Origin: an uncultured Ignavibacteria bacterium
Lineage (GTDB): Bacteria; Bacteroidota; Ignavibacteria; Ch128b
DNA length: 32,878 nt
Reading direction: 5' to 3'
NCBI GenBank assembly: GCA_937944105.1
Contig: CALDZP010000023.1
Coordinates: forward strand, 1 to 32,878
How positions within the stretch are numbered: position 1 is the first letter of the stretch; every line of letters starts with the position of its first letter. A program made the translations under genes and the position numbers. Under the pieces are notes generated by a model. That model saw only the letters and a list, made by a program, of their open reading frames with translations, was not told the origin of the DNA and ran no database searches. This document shows positions 15,548-26,290 of the stretch, in pieces.

Positions 15548-17113
15548 ATGAAGAGCAAATTAATTTTTTTATTTGTCCTTTTAGGAAGTTTATTTTATAT
15601 CTCTTGTTCAGAATCAATAACCGGTACAAAATTGGAAAATCTTCCTCCAGAGACTAAAATTTTTCTATTCCCTGATTCAACTGATGCAATAAGTAAGCAA
15701 AAGAGCAAACTACGCATTTTCTGGTGGGGTGACGATCCCGATGGTTTTGTTATTGGTTATTATATTAAGTGGGAAAATCAACCATGGGCATTTACAACGA
15801 AAACAGATTCTACTTTTACTTTGTCAATTACCGGAATGGATACGAATTACACTTTTTATGTTGCAGCAGTAGATAATAATGGAAATAGTAAGTATGATAA
15901 TCAAATAATAAGAAATAATATAAATTTTGGACCAGAACCTTTTGTAGATAAAAACGCCAACGGTATTTACGACGATGGTGAATTATTTATTGATATTGGA
16001 AATGTCGATCCTACTCCTGCTCAATTTAGATTTCCTATTAAAAATTCACCTCCTGAAATTTCATTTCAGAAAAATTCAGAGGTTCCAGAGACTACTTTTA
16101 CTGCCGCAAGTTTTGCATGGACAGTATCGGATATAGATGGTGATGAAACTGTGGATAAAATTTATATTGCTCTAAATGATACTTCGAATTTTGTAGAACT
16201 CCCAGGTCATATTTCCTTTATTACTATTATTGCTAATCCTCCTTTTAATTCTGATGTGGTAGAAGCTAATATATACTTTGGCTCTTCAATAAATCAACCG
16301 TATTCATTAAAACTTCCTAACCTAAAGCTTAATTCACTCAATAGGTTTTATGTTAAAGCAAAAGATATTGCTGGTGCTTTTAGTAAAACTATTTCTATGC
16401 CTGATTCTTCAAGAATTTGGTATGTTAAAAAACCAAAAGGTGAAATTTTATTAATTGATGATTATACCATTGCAGATAATGCCGAACAATTCTACCTTAA
16501 AATGTTAGATAGTATTTCACTGGGGGGAAAATACGATTATCTTGATATTAAATTTGGTAAAACATCCACAACGCCAGGAATCTTTTTACCTAAATTTATT
16601 AATCCAACTTTCACCGCCACTATGAGATTATTTAAGGTTGTATTTTGGTTTACTGACAATAATCCAACACTTGAAGTTGCTCAACTTTCAATTAGAAATT
16701 ATACCGAAAGTGGTGGCAAGATTTTACTTTCAATGATTTTTCCACAAACTTTTGATACTAGAAGCTTGGGAGATTTTTTACCAATAGATAGTGTTTCACA
16801 GACTCCCATCAGTTTTATTCCATTTAATACACCTGTTAATGTCACATCTGAGGGACAGGCTATTGGATATCCAGACCTTCAAAGGGATAATCAGGGAACA
16901 GTAGCCAGAATTAGGACTTTTTATCCAAGTTCAGCAGCTGCTACAAAACTTTATACTTTAGGTGTTTCTGGTAATCCAATTATTGGTTTTAAAGATAATG
17001 ATTCAAGAAGGATATTTATTGGTTTACCATTGCATAGACTTAACGGTGGTCAATCTAATGTAAAAGAATTTTTCAGAAAGGTATTTATTGATGAATTTGG
17101 AGTTAGACCATGA
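15548..17113 (+). CDS. Lipoprotein with FN3-like domain and possible GATase-like C-terminal domain
   Basis: A 521-residue lipoprotein: the signal peptide ends in LFYIS-C20, followed by SESITG, so Cys20 is the likely lipidated residue. Residues about 50-125 resemble an FN3 domain (FWWGDDPDGFVIGYYIKW ... YTFYVAAVDNNGN). An Asp-rich loop, DKNANGIYDDGE near residue 136, resembles calcium-binding loops of the dockerin/EF-hand type. From about residue 298 (GEILLIDDYTIAD) the pattern of alternating strands, with FWFTDNN and ESGGKILLS (about 386-394), suggests an alpha/beta domain of the class-I glutamine amidotransferase/ThuA sort, without a visible catalytic triad. It overlaps the TonB-dependent receptor gene by 4 bases (ATGA). 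Exact function unknown. Confidence 0.8.
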   Translation: MKSKLIFLFVLLGSLFYISCSESITGTKLENLPPETKIFLFPDSTDAISKQKSKLRIFWWGDDPDGFVIGYYIKWENQPWAFTTKTDSTFTLSITGMDTNYTFYVAAVDNNGNSKYDNQIIRNNINFGPEPFVDKNANGIYDDGELFIDIGNVDPTPAQFRFPIKNSPPEISFQKNSEVPETTFTAASFAWTVSDIDGDETVDKIYIALNDTSNFVELPGHISFITIIANPPFNSDVVEANIYFGSSINQPYSLKLPNLKLNSLNRFYVKAKDIAGAFSKTISMPDSSRIWYVKKPKGEILLIDDYTIADNAEQFYLKMLDSISLGGKYDYLDIKFGKTSTTPGIFLPKFINPTFTATMRLFKVVFWFTDNNPTLEVAQLSIRNYTESGGKILLSMIFPQTFDTRSLGDFLPIDSVSQTPISFIPFNTPVNVTSEGQAIGYPDLQRDNQGTVARIRTFYPSSAAATKLYTLGVSGNPIIGFKDNDSRRIFIGLPLHRLNGGQSNVKEFFRKVFIDEFGVRP

Positions 17114-19914
17114 AAAAAATTTTCTTATTATTCTTCTTTTTGATTGCAACACTCTTCAGTCAGGAAAAAGCTATATTAACCGGAAAAGTCGTCGATTCAA
17201 AAACAGGTGAACCATTACCGGGTGTTAATGTTGTAATTAAAGGAACTTATTATGGCGCAGCAACTGATATTAATGGGAATTTTATTATCAAAGATTTAAA
17301 CCCCGGAATTTATAACATTGATGTTTCCCTAATTGGTTATAAACTTGTACAATTTACAGGTATAAAAATAAATCCAGGAGAAAGGAAAATTTTAAATGTT
17401 AAAATGGAAGAAACGGTTTTGACTCTTGGTAAGGAAGTAGTAGTTATAGGTGAGAAACCCTTAATTGATGTCGAAGAAACTTCGAGTAGAAAAACTATCT
17501 CAAAGGAAGACATTGAGGTTGCTCTTGTTGAAAATGTTAAAGATGTAGTAACTCAACAAGCGGGGGTTGTTTATTCAGATAATGCTGTTCACATTCGTGG
17601 TGGCAGGTCTTATGAAAATGCATTTCTATTGGATGGTGTCTCCATACAGGATCCTTTAGCAGGGACAGGTTTTGGTTTGCAATTAAGCGCTTCTTCTGTT
17701 GAAGAAATTGAAGTTATAACTGGAGGATTTAATGCTGAATTTGGGCAGGCTACATCAGGAGTTGTTAATGTTAGAACTAGAGAAGGTGGTAAAGATTTTA
17801 GAGGTACTCTATCATGGAAACAAGATCATTTTGGATTTAATAAAAATTCACCTTATTCATTTAATTCAGATATCATCGAGGCGAGTTTAAGTGGACCCGA
17901 ACCTTTTACAAATTTTGTTTTACCTGCAATTGGTTTAAGAATACCAGGTGAAGTTACATTTTATGGAAATTTTTATATGGGAATTTCAGATGGTATCACT
18001 CAAGGGTGGGTAAAAACAAAAGCTACTAAATTATACTCTTCAATATTTTATGGTTCAAGATTTGCACTTCGTCAGGAAAATTCATATTTCTGGTTGGGAA
18101 AGTTAACCTGGAAAATAAATCCATTAATTAAATTATCTTACTCCTTTAATCAGTCAGTCAGTATAAATCAAAACTCTCAATCACTCCAGACAAATCTTGA
18201 ATACGTCGAACCAAGTCCAGGTTATCAATACGAATTTCAATATAATCTCGATAATGCAAATGTTTATACTCATAATAACTTATTCCATATCTTTAGTTTT
18301 ACACATACTTTAAGTGCAAAAACTTTTTATGAAGTTAAGCTTTCAAGATTTTTCACTCATTTGAGAGCTGATGCAAACGGACTTGATTGGAAAGACTATC
18401 GAGAGCCAAAGGACATTACAAATCCACCACTTGAATATTTTAACACAAATAGAGATACAATTGGTGTAATTCCTGGAGATGGATTCTGGGACTTTGGTAA
18501 TCCCTTCACCTGGCATGATCATCATGTAGAAGAATATAATTTTAAGTTTGATCTTACAACTTTATTTACTGAAAAGAGTAAATTCAAAACAGGATTTGAT
18601 TTAAGTGTTAGAGAAATGCAACTGATTGATATTTATAAACCATGGATTGGAGAACTTGGTTTAAATAATGATATTTATAAAGTTTATCCTGCACAAGGTG
18701 CAATCTATGCTCAGAATAATATAAATTTCAGTGGAATGATTTTAAATTTTGGCTTAAGATTCGACTTTTGGTTACCGGGGAAATTTGTCGATGATGCAGT
18801 AAAAAATCCAGAAGTTGTTACAATCCCTGATGAAATTCGTAAACGATATATGCAAAAAACATATAATTTATTCGGTCGTAGGATGAAAGCCCGATTGAGT
18901 CCTAGACTTGGTATTTCTCATCCGATTTCTGACAATCAAACTTTATTTTTCAGTTATGGACATTTCAGTAAATGGCCAAGACCACAATTTGTCTATGCAA
19001 AAATGACACCTGCTGCAGCAAAATCATCATTTCAAAAATTTGGTAATCCAGATTTAAATCCTGAAACAACTGTTGCATATGAATTAGGAATTCGGAATCA
19101 ATTTACTTTAGATGATGTTTTCACATTGACTGCTTACTACAAAGATATTTTTGATTATGTATCAACAAGAACCGCACGAATTCAAGATCCAAGACTTGGT
19201 TCGAGAAGTTTTATAACTTATGTTAATCAAGATTATGCAAGATCACGAGGTATTGAAGTAGAATATAAAAAGAGAATTGGAAGATGGTTTAATGGTTCAT
19301 TTTCTGCATCGTACTCGATTGCAACCGGAAAAAGTTCAAGTGCTGATGAAGGAGTTCTTGTGTTGAGAGGTGATATTGATGAATCAATTAAAGAATATTA
19401 TATGATATGGGATCGGCCATTCCAGGCTTCGGTGAATTTAAACTTTTATGTTGAAAAAAATAAACCTTTATTTAACTTTGGTTCGGGAATTCTTGACGAT
19501 TATAATGTTTATCTTAGAATCTTTTATCAGTCAGGTAAAAGATATACGCCGTACATTTTCACTGGTCAATATCTTGAAGATGGTAGACCTGTTTATTCCA
19601 TCAACAGGAAAAATAGAAATGGCGCAGTTGGAAAAGATTGGTTCTGGGTTGATTTAAATTTTGAAAAATTCTTTACTTTAAGTGGATTAAAATGGTCAAT
19701 TAGAGTCGAAGTAAATAATGTATTTGATTTCAAAAATTCTGCTATTATAAATCCGGTAACTGGAAAAGCTTATGAATATGGTGATCCAACTCCATTAACC
19801 TGGAATGATCCATTGTACCCAAGCTATCAAGCTCCACTTGATCCATATCCATTTAATCCAGCAAGATATTTAACACGGAGAAATATAAAAGCTGGAATTA
19901 CAGTGAGGTTCTAA
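17110..19914 (+). CDS. TonB-dependent receptor with carboxypeptidase-regulatory-like domain
   Basis: A 934-residue outer-membrane receptor. After a signal peptide (about residues 1-18, ending TLFSQ) come a carboxypeptidase-regulatory-like domain (about 20-105: ILTGKVVDSKTGEPLPGVNV, then AATDINGNF), a plug domain (about 120-225, with VHIRGGRSYENAFLLDGVSI and EVITGGFNAEFGQATSGVVN) and a 22-strand-type beta barrel ending in an aromatic residue (AGITVRF). Such receptors import ligands with energy from TonB-ExbBD. It is translationally coupled to the preceding lipoprotein, as in SusC/SusD-like pairs, but that lipoprotein does not look like SusD. The ligand is unknown; no TonB, ExbB or ExbD gene is in the window. 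Confidence 0.93.
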   Translation: MKKIFLLFFFLIATLFSQEKAILTGKVVDSKTGEPLPGVNVVIKGTYYGAATDINGNFIIKDLNPGIYNIDVSLIGYKLVQFTGIKINPGERKILNVKMEETVLTLGKEVVVIGEKPLIDVEETSSRKTISKEDIEVALVENVKDVVTQQAGVVYSDNAVHIRGGRSYENAFLLDGVSIQDPLAGTGFGLQLSASSVEEIEVITGGFNAEFGQATSGVVNVRTREGGKDFRGTLSWKQDHFGFNKNSPYSFNSDIIEASLSGPEPFTNFVLPAIGLRIPGEVTFYGNFYMGISDGITQGWVKTKATKLYSSIFYGSRFALRQENSYFWLGKLTWKINPLIKLSYSFNQSVSINQNSQSLQTNLEYVEPSPGYQYEFQYNLDNANVYTHNNLFHIFSFTHTLSAKTFYEVKLSRFFTHLRADANGLDWKDYREPKDITNPPLEYFNTNRDTIGVIPGDGFWDFGNPFTWHDHHVEEYNFKFDLTTLFTEKSKFKTGFDLSVREMQLIDIYKPWIGELGLNNDIYKVYPAQGAIYAQNNINFSGMILNFGLRFDFWLPGKFVDDAVKNPEVVTIPDEIRKRYMQKTYNLFGRRMKARLSPRLGISHPISDNQTLFFSYGHFSKWPRPQFVYAKMTPAAAKSSFQKFGNPDLNPETTVAYELGIRNQFTLDDVFTLTAYYKDIFDYVSTRTARIQDPRLGSRSFITYVNQDYARSRGIEVEYKKRIGRWFNGSFSASYSIATGKSSSADEGVLVLRGDIDESIKEYYMIWDRPFQASVNLNFYVEKNKPLFNFGSGILDDYNVYLRIFYQSGKRYTPYIFTGQYLEDGRPVYSINRKNRNGAVGKDWFWVDLNFEKFFTLSGLKWSIRVEVNNVFDFKNSAIINPVTGKAYEYGDPTPLTWNDPLYPSYQAPLDPYPFNPARYLTRRNIKAGITVRF

Positions 19915-19915
19915 T

Positions 19916-20911
19916 ATGAATTTAAAACTTAAGAATTTTTGTTTATACATAATTTTGATTGTCTTCATAATGTTCCATCAAATGAAAGGGCAATTATTAC
20001 CTGTATTGGGTGGACAAAGAGCTGGTATTTCAACAATGCAATTTCTTAAAATTGGTGTAGGTGGTAGAGCTGTAGGTATGGGAGAATCTTTTATTGCTAT
20101 AGCTAATGATGCATCAACTTTGTATTGGAACCCTTCAGGAATTGTTAATTTTTCTGAACATCAAGCAATCTTCTCTCATACTCAATGGATTGCGGACATT
20201 AAACATGAATTTGTAGGTTATGTCCATCACATTAGTGATGTCGATGCTGTTGGAATATCTTTTATTTCACTCCACATGGATGATATGCAGGTTACCACTG
20301 AACTTATGCCGTTCGGAACTGGTGAATATTTCTCTTTTGGTGATTTTGCAATTGGACTCTCTTACGCTCATAAGTTTACTGAACAATTTAGCTTTGGATT
20401 TACAATCAAATATGCACGTGAAACTTTAGACAAACTTCACATGGATGGTTTCCTTTTTGACTTAGGAACTTATTACTGGACAGGTTTAGGTACATCAAGA
20501 TTTTCCGTTGTTGTTTCTAATTTTGGTAGTAATATGGCACCTAAGGGTGAGGTTATTCTATTAAATGGTAAAAAGATTTCTGATTTTCAATCATTTTCTC
20601 CACCGACTATGTTCAGGATTGGTTTTGCCTTAGAACCTATATATACAGAAAATCATAAGTTAACTACATCCATACAGATTAATCATCCTAATGATAATTC
20701 AGAAAATTTAGCACTTGGACTCGAATATAACTGGCAAAACATTTTTTCATTAAGAGGTGGTTACAAATTAAATGTTGACGAACAAAAATTCTCATTCGGT
20801 GCAGGTATTAAAGCACCTATTTCATTTGCAAGTCTCTCTTTCGACTATGCTTACAATAGTTTTTCTCGATTGGGGAATACACATAGATTTTCAATAATTC
20901 TGGGAATATAA
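19916..20911 (+). CDS. PorV/PorQ-family outer-membrane protein
   Basis: A 331-residue protein with a signal peptide (about residues 1-26, ending HQMKGQ) and a FadL-like beta-barrel pattern. The family opening is clear: the FLKIGVGGRAVGMGESFIA segment (about 40-58), then ANDASTLYWNPSGIV (about 60-74) and QWIADIKHEFVGYVHH. PorV and PorQ belong to the T9SS: PorV carries cargo from the translocon to the attachment complex, while PorQ is linked to PorZ. Which subtype this is cannot be told here. It starts 1 base after the receptor gene and 2 bases before the next lipoprotein gene, so it is firmly inside the operon. Its place among three T9SS-type cargoes suggests a local shuttle role. Confidence 0.87.
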   Translation: MNLKLKNFCLYIILIVFIMFHQMKGQLLPVLGGQRAGISTMQFLKIGVGGRAVGMGESFIAIANDASTLYWNPSGIVNFSEHQAIFSHTQWIADIKHEFVGYVHHISDVDAVGISFISLHMDDMQVTTELMPFGTGEYFSFGDFAIGLSYAHKFTEQFSFGFTIKYARETLDKLHMDGFLFDLGTYYWTGLGTSRFSVVVSNFGSNMAPKGEVILLNGKKISDFQSFSPPTMFRIGFALEPIYTENHKLTTSIQINHPNDNSENLALGLEYNWQNIFSLRGGYKLNVDEQKFSFGAGIKAPISFASLSFDYAYNSFSRLGNTHRFSIILGI

Positions 20912-20913
20912 TT

Positions 20914-21993
20914 ATGAATAAATTTTCGTTATTCATTCTTTTTGCAATGTTTTTAGTTGGTTGTGGAGAAAAATTAGATTTAACAGAATTTACATCAAGA
21001 GCAAGACAAGGAACTTCTTCTACAGATACAGCTTATGTTTTGATCAATCCACCATGGACTGGTTTTAATAATCCAAACGATATTATGGTAGGGCGTGAAC
21101 CTTTTATTTATATTGCAGATACTGATAATAATCGAGTTGTTGTTTTGAATCTTGCCGGTCAATTCATTGGCTCAATTAACGTTAAACATCCTATCGCTCT
21201 CGCTCAGGATTATAGATTGAATTTATTTATCTGCGCTGAATTTGATACAACTATAAATGGAGTAACAAAAACTTTCGGTGCTCTTTATAAAGCCGATTTA
21301 TTTAGTGTTCAACATAATTTTAATCAAGTCAAATTACAGAGATTGCTACCAAAAACTTCAATTGATTTTTCAAAAGAGCACCGTAGATATACAGGCGTGG
21401 CTATTTTTTATGATAACTCTTACCTTGTTACCAGAACTGGTCCTGATAACTCAAGTTTCATAGATCCGGATAATGCAATTCTTGAGTTTGTTCAAATAAA
21501 AAATTCTGATGGAACAATTCGTGATTCATTAATAGGTAGGTTACCAAATTTCGAAGCAACAGGAAGTGGTTTGATGTCGATTAATGAGCTTTCTGGAATT
21601 ACTTCTTTCAATCGTAAAAATTATGATATAGTTACAACTCAAACTGGAAATACAAACTTTAAAGTCCAATGGCTCAAATTTATTGTGACTAATGAATACG
21701 CAGGATATGTCAGTAAATTTGAACCAGGTGATCCAAGAGTTGATATGTTGAAAATTGATAAATTTGGAAAACCCGAAGATGTTACTGTGGATAATAATAA
21801 CAATGTTTATGTGATTGATAGCGAAAAAGATAGTCTATTTAAATTCAATCAATATGGCACTGAAATGCATTCATTTGGTGGAAGTAAACTTTTTAAGAAT
21901 CCAAAAGGTGTTGCATTTTTTGATAAAACATTATACATATGTGATTCCGGTAATAATCGCATATTAAGATTTATTCTCTCCACCGATTTATAG
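20914..21993 (+). CDS. NHL-repeat lipoprotein
   Basis: A 359-residue lipoprotein: the signal peptide ends in FLVG-C17, followed by GEKLD. The body has NHL-type beta-propeller repeats, clearest at about residues 45-90 (NPNDIMVGREPFIYIADTDN, then NRVVVLNLAG) and again at about 280-355 (KPEDVTVDNNNNVYVIDSEK, KGVAFFDKTLYICDSGNNRI). NHL propellers usually bind protein, RNA or glycan partners, and some have hydrolase activity; nothing here identifies an enzyme. It lies 2 bases after the PorV/PorQ-like gene and 28 bases before the PLD-like gene. A periplasmic or surface scaffold or substrate-binding role fits best, but this is inference. Confidence 0.85.
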   Translation: MNKFSLFILFAMFLVGCGEKLDLTEFTSRARQGTSSTDTAYVLINPPWTGFNNPNDIMVGREPFIYIADTDNNRVVVLNLAGQFIGSINVKHPIALAQDYRLNLFICAEFDTTINGVTKTFGALYKADLFSVQHNFNQVKLQRLLPKTSIDFSKEHRRYTGVAIFYDNSYLVTRTGPDNSSFIDPDNAILEFVQIKNSDGTIRDSLIGRLPNFEATGSGLMSINELSGITSFNRKNYDIVTTQTGNTNFKVQWLKFIVTNEYAGYVSKFEPGDPRVDMLKIDKFGKPEDVTVDNNNNVYVIDSEKDSLFKFNQYGTEMHSFGGSKLFKNPKGVAFFDKTLYICDSGNNRILRFILSTDL

Positions 21994-22021
21994 AATATTA
22001 CATAAAATAAAGGTATGTTCA

Positions 22022-24322
22022 ATGAAAAAAATTTTAGTCTCCTTTGTCCTTTTTTTAAATTTTGTTGGATTTGCGCAAGTAACTTACACACCTATTTCTC
22101 AACTAAGATTTAATAATTCTAGTGGTGTTCCAATTGATTCAGGAAACATTTATACTATTACTGGTATTGTTACTGTTGGAAATGAGTTTAATAGCCCATC
22201 ATACATTCAAGATAATACAGCCGGAATTGCTATATATGCAAGAGGAAGTGGACAATTCTCTGCTTCTGTAAAAATAGGGGATTCGGTTGCAGTGACAGGT
22301 AAATTAACTCATTTTCGTGGATTAACTCAATTTGATCCAGTTTATTCGTTTCAAAAATTTGATTCAAATAAGGTTGTTAATCCTCTTATTTTGACCATAA
22401 ATGATATTAAGTCTCAAGATTGGAATGGATATGAAGCGTACGAAGGTATGTTAGTTCGAATCAATAATGTAACAGTATCTGCTTCGGGCAACTGGAACGG
22501 AAATACAAATTATACAATAACAGATTCAACAGGTTCAATGACTTTAAGAATTGTGAATGGAACTAATCTTGTTGGTCAGGCAATACCTTCAGGAAAATTT
22601 GATGTAATTGGCGCTCTTGGGGCATTTAAAACTAATCCACCTTATGATGCAAGCTCTTATCAAATTCTTCCAAGAAGTGTTTATGACATTGTTACTGATT
22701 TAAAACCATTTATTCTAAAACCAATTGTTGTTTCTCAAATAACCCAAAATTCCTTCAAAGTTTATTTTGAGACAATGCATGAAGGTAATACAGAAGTAAG
22801 ATATGGTCTTACACAAGATTTAGAGATAGGTTCTTTTATTGATCAAACAATGACCAAATATCATCAAATTATTGTATCAGGCCTTCAACCAGCTACAAGG
22901 TATTATTATAGAGTCTATTCAACTAATCAATACGGAACAAGTGAAGGTCCACTTGAGACAGTTACTACTTCTTCCAATGGAACATCCACTGGAAAAATTA
23001 ATGTTTATTTTAATTCGACTGTTGATAATACAGTTGCAATACCAGGAAATGAAGCGATGGGAAATGTCAATTTAACTGAAAAACTTTTAGAAAGAATTAA
23101 TTCTGCTGAGTATTCAATTGACATGTGCGTTTATAGTTTTTATAATCAACCAACAATAGTTAATGCGCTTATCGCTGCTAGAAATCGTGGAGTTAAAGTT
23201 AGAATTGTTTATGATAAACGTACAACACAGAATTCAATGCAACAATTAATAAATCAAGGATTTTTGATAAGCAAAAGGCCCGCTGGTGATGGAATTATGC
23301 ATAACAAATTTTTTATCTTTGATGGTCGTGATTCTAATCCCGCAAATGATTGGGTATGGACTGGAAGCTGGAATCTTTCTGCTGATGAAAGTGCATGGTT
23401 AAATAACGTAATAGAAATAAATGATTTTCAACTTGCTCAGGCATATACGAAAGAGTTTGAAGAAATGTGGGGAAGTAACACAGATATTCCCAATTCCACT
23501 CAAGCTAAATTTGGACCTGCTAAGTCCGATAACACTCCACACTATTTCACAATTTCCAATAAAGAAATTCAATTATATTTCAGTCCTACAGATCAAACAA
23601 CAACAAAAATTAAAAACACTTTAAATACAGCGGATTCATCTATTTATTTTGCTTTATTAACATTCACACGATCAGACATTGCCAGTACAATCGCTTCGAG
23701 AGTTAATTCTGGTGCCCAGTTGAGAGGAATTATAGATAATGTTAATGATTCTGGTTCTCAATATCTTTTCTTAAAAAACTATGGAGAAGTTTTTGATTAC
23801 AATTTATCTGGTACATTACATCATAAATATGGAATAGTTGATGCTTCATGGCAAAATCTGGATCCCTATGTCATTACTGGTTCACATAATTGGTCTAATG
23901 CTGCTGAACAAGTTAATGATGAGAATACATTGATCATAAAAGATATTTTCATTGCAAATCAATATATGCAAGAATTTAAAAGACGATACAATGATTTGGG
24001 TGGAACAGGGATTTTTACTATTCCAGTTATTCAAGAAGTAAAAGAAAAATATATTCCTTATAAAGTTGAACTACATCAAAATTTTCCAAATCCATTTAAT
24101 CCTGTTACAACAATTTCATTTACACTGCTTGAAAAAACAAAAGTCAAAATTGTTTTATATGATTTATTAGGCAATGAAATAAAAACTATTTACGATGGGA
24201 TAGCAGATGCAGGGAAAACAGTTATCGATTTCAGAGCAGATGGATTATCATCAGGTGTTTACTTGTATACTCTATATGCAAATAATGTTTCGATTTCGAG
24301 AAAAATGATTTTATTGAAGTAA
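22022..24322 (+). CDS. Exported phospholipase D/Nuc-like protein with OB-like, FN3 and T9SS sorting domains
   Basis: A 766-residue exported protein. After a signal peptide (about residues 1-20, ending GFAQ) come OB-like (DUF5689-like) regions at about 22-225 (YTITGIVTVGNEF, VAVTGKLTHF, then VRINNVTV), an FN3-like domain at about 235-325, and a PLD core with two HKD motifs: H427-x-K429-x4-D434 followed by TGSWN, and H600/H601-K602 with D607 (HxKx4D) followed by TGSHNWS. The C-terminal sorting domain (about 680-766) contains QNFPNPFNPVTT and ends SSGVYLYTL...KMILLK. PLD-superfamily enzymes with this arrangement cleave phosphodiester bonds in phospholipids or DNA; the OB-like domains favour nucleic acid. 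It is the last gene of the seven-gene block. Confidence 0.9.
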   Translation: MKKILVSFVLFLNFVGFAQVTYTPISQLRFNNSSGVPIDSGNIYTITGIVTVGNEFNSPSYIQDNTAGIAIYARGSGQFSASVKIGDSVAVTGKLTHFRGLTQFDPVYSFQKFDSNKVVNPLILTINDIKSQDWNGYEAYEGMLVRINNVTVSASGNWNGNTNYTITDSTGSMTLRIVNGTNLVGQAIPSGKFDVIGALGAFKTNPPYDASSYQILPRSVYDIVTDLKPFILKPIVVSQITQNSFKVYFETMHEGNTEVRYGLTQDLEIGSFIDQTMTKYHQIIVSGLQPATRYYYRVYSTNQYGTSEGPLETVTTSSNGTSTGKINVYFNSTVDNTVAIPGNEAMGNVNLTEKLLERINSAEYSIDMCVYSFYNQPTIVNALIAARNRGVKVRIVYDKRTTQNSMQQLINQGFLISKRPAGDGIMHNKFFIFDGRDSNPANDWVWTGSWNLSADESAWLNNVIEINDFQLAQAYTKEFEEMWGSNTDIPNSTQAKFGPAKSDNTPHYFTISNKEIQLYFSPTDQTTTKIKNTLNTADSSIYFALLTFTRSDIASTIASRVNSGAQLRGIIDNVNDSGSQYLFLKNYGEVFDYNLSGTLHHKYGIVDASWQNLDPYVITGSHNWSNAAEQVNDENTLIIKDIFIANQYMQEFKRRYNDLGGTGIFTIPVIQEVKEKYIPYKVELHQNFPNPFNPVTTISFTLLEKTKVKIVLYDLLGNEIKTIYDGIADAGKTVIDFRADGLSSGVYLYTLYANNVSISRKMILLK

Positions 24323-24339
24323 AAATTTAGACTGGTTAA

Positions 24340-24371
24340 TTTGAATCACTATTTATTATTTTTTAACTTTG
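24340..24371 (+). promoter_or_regulatory. Promoter of atpD-atpC, Bacteroidota type
   Basis: TTTG (24340-24343) and TAACTTTG (24364-24371) are separated by 20 bases, an exact TTTG-N20-TAnnTTTG arrangement, and end 41 bases before the atpD ATG. This is the clearest promoter in the window and implies that atpDC is transcribed on its own rather than from the upstream secretion operon. Confidence 0.6.
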
Positions 24372-24412
24372 AAATTAATTTTGGTTAAAACAAAAACATA
24401 TTGAGGAAGTAA

Positions 24413-26228
<1,816 letters not shown>

Positions 26229-26250
26229 TAATGTAAATAAATTTCAATTT

Positions 26251-26290
26251 ATCCCTGAATGATTTAATAAAAATTATTCAGGGATTTTTT
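26251..26290 (+). terminator. Intrinsic terminator after atpDC
   Basis: ATCCCTGAAT (26251-26260) pairs perfectly with ATTCAGGGAT (26276-26285); the stem can extend inward through a G-T pair and four more pairs to a 5-base AATAA loop. A run of six T follows (26285-26290). It lies 22 bases after the atpC stop and ends at the convergent trkA stop; on the minus strand the downstream sequence is less U-rich, so it is mainly a plus-strand terminator. Confidence 0.9.
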
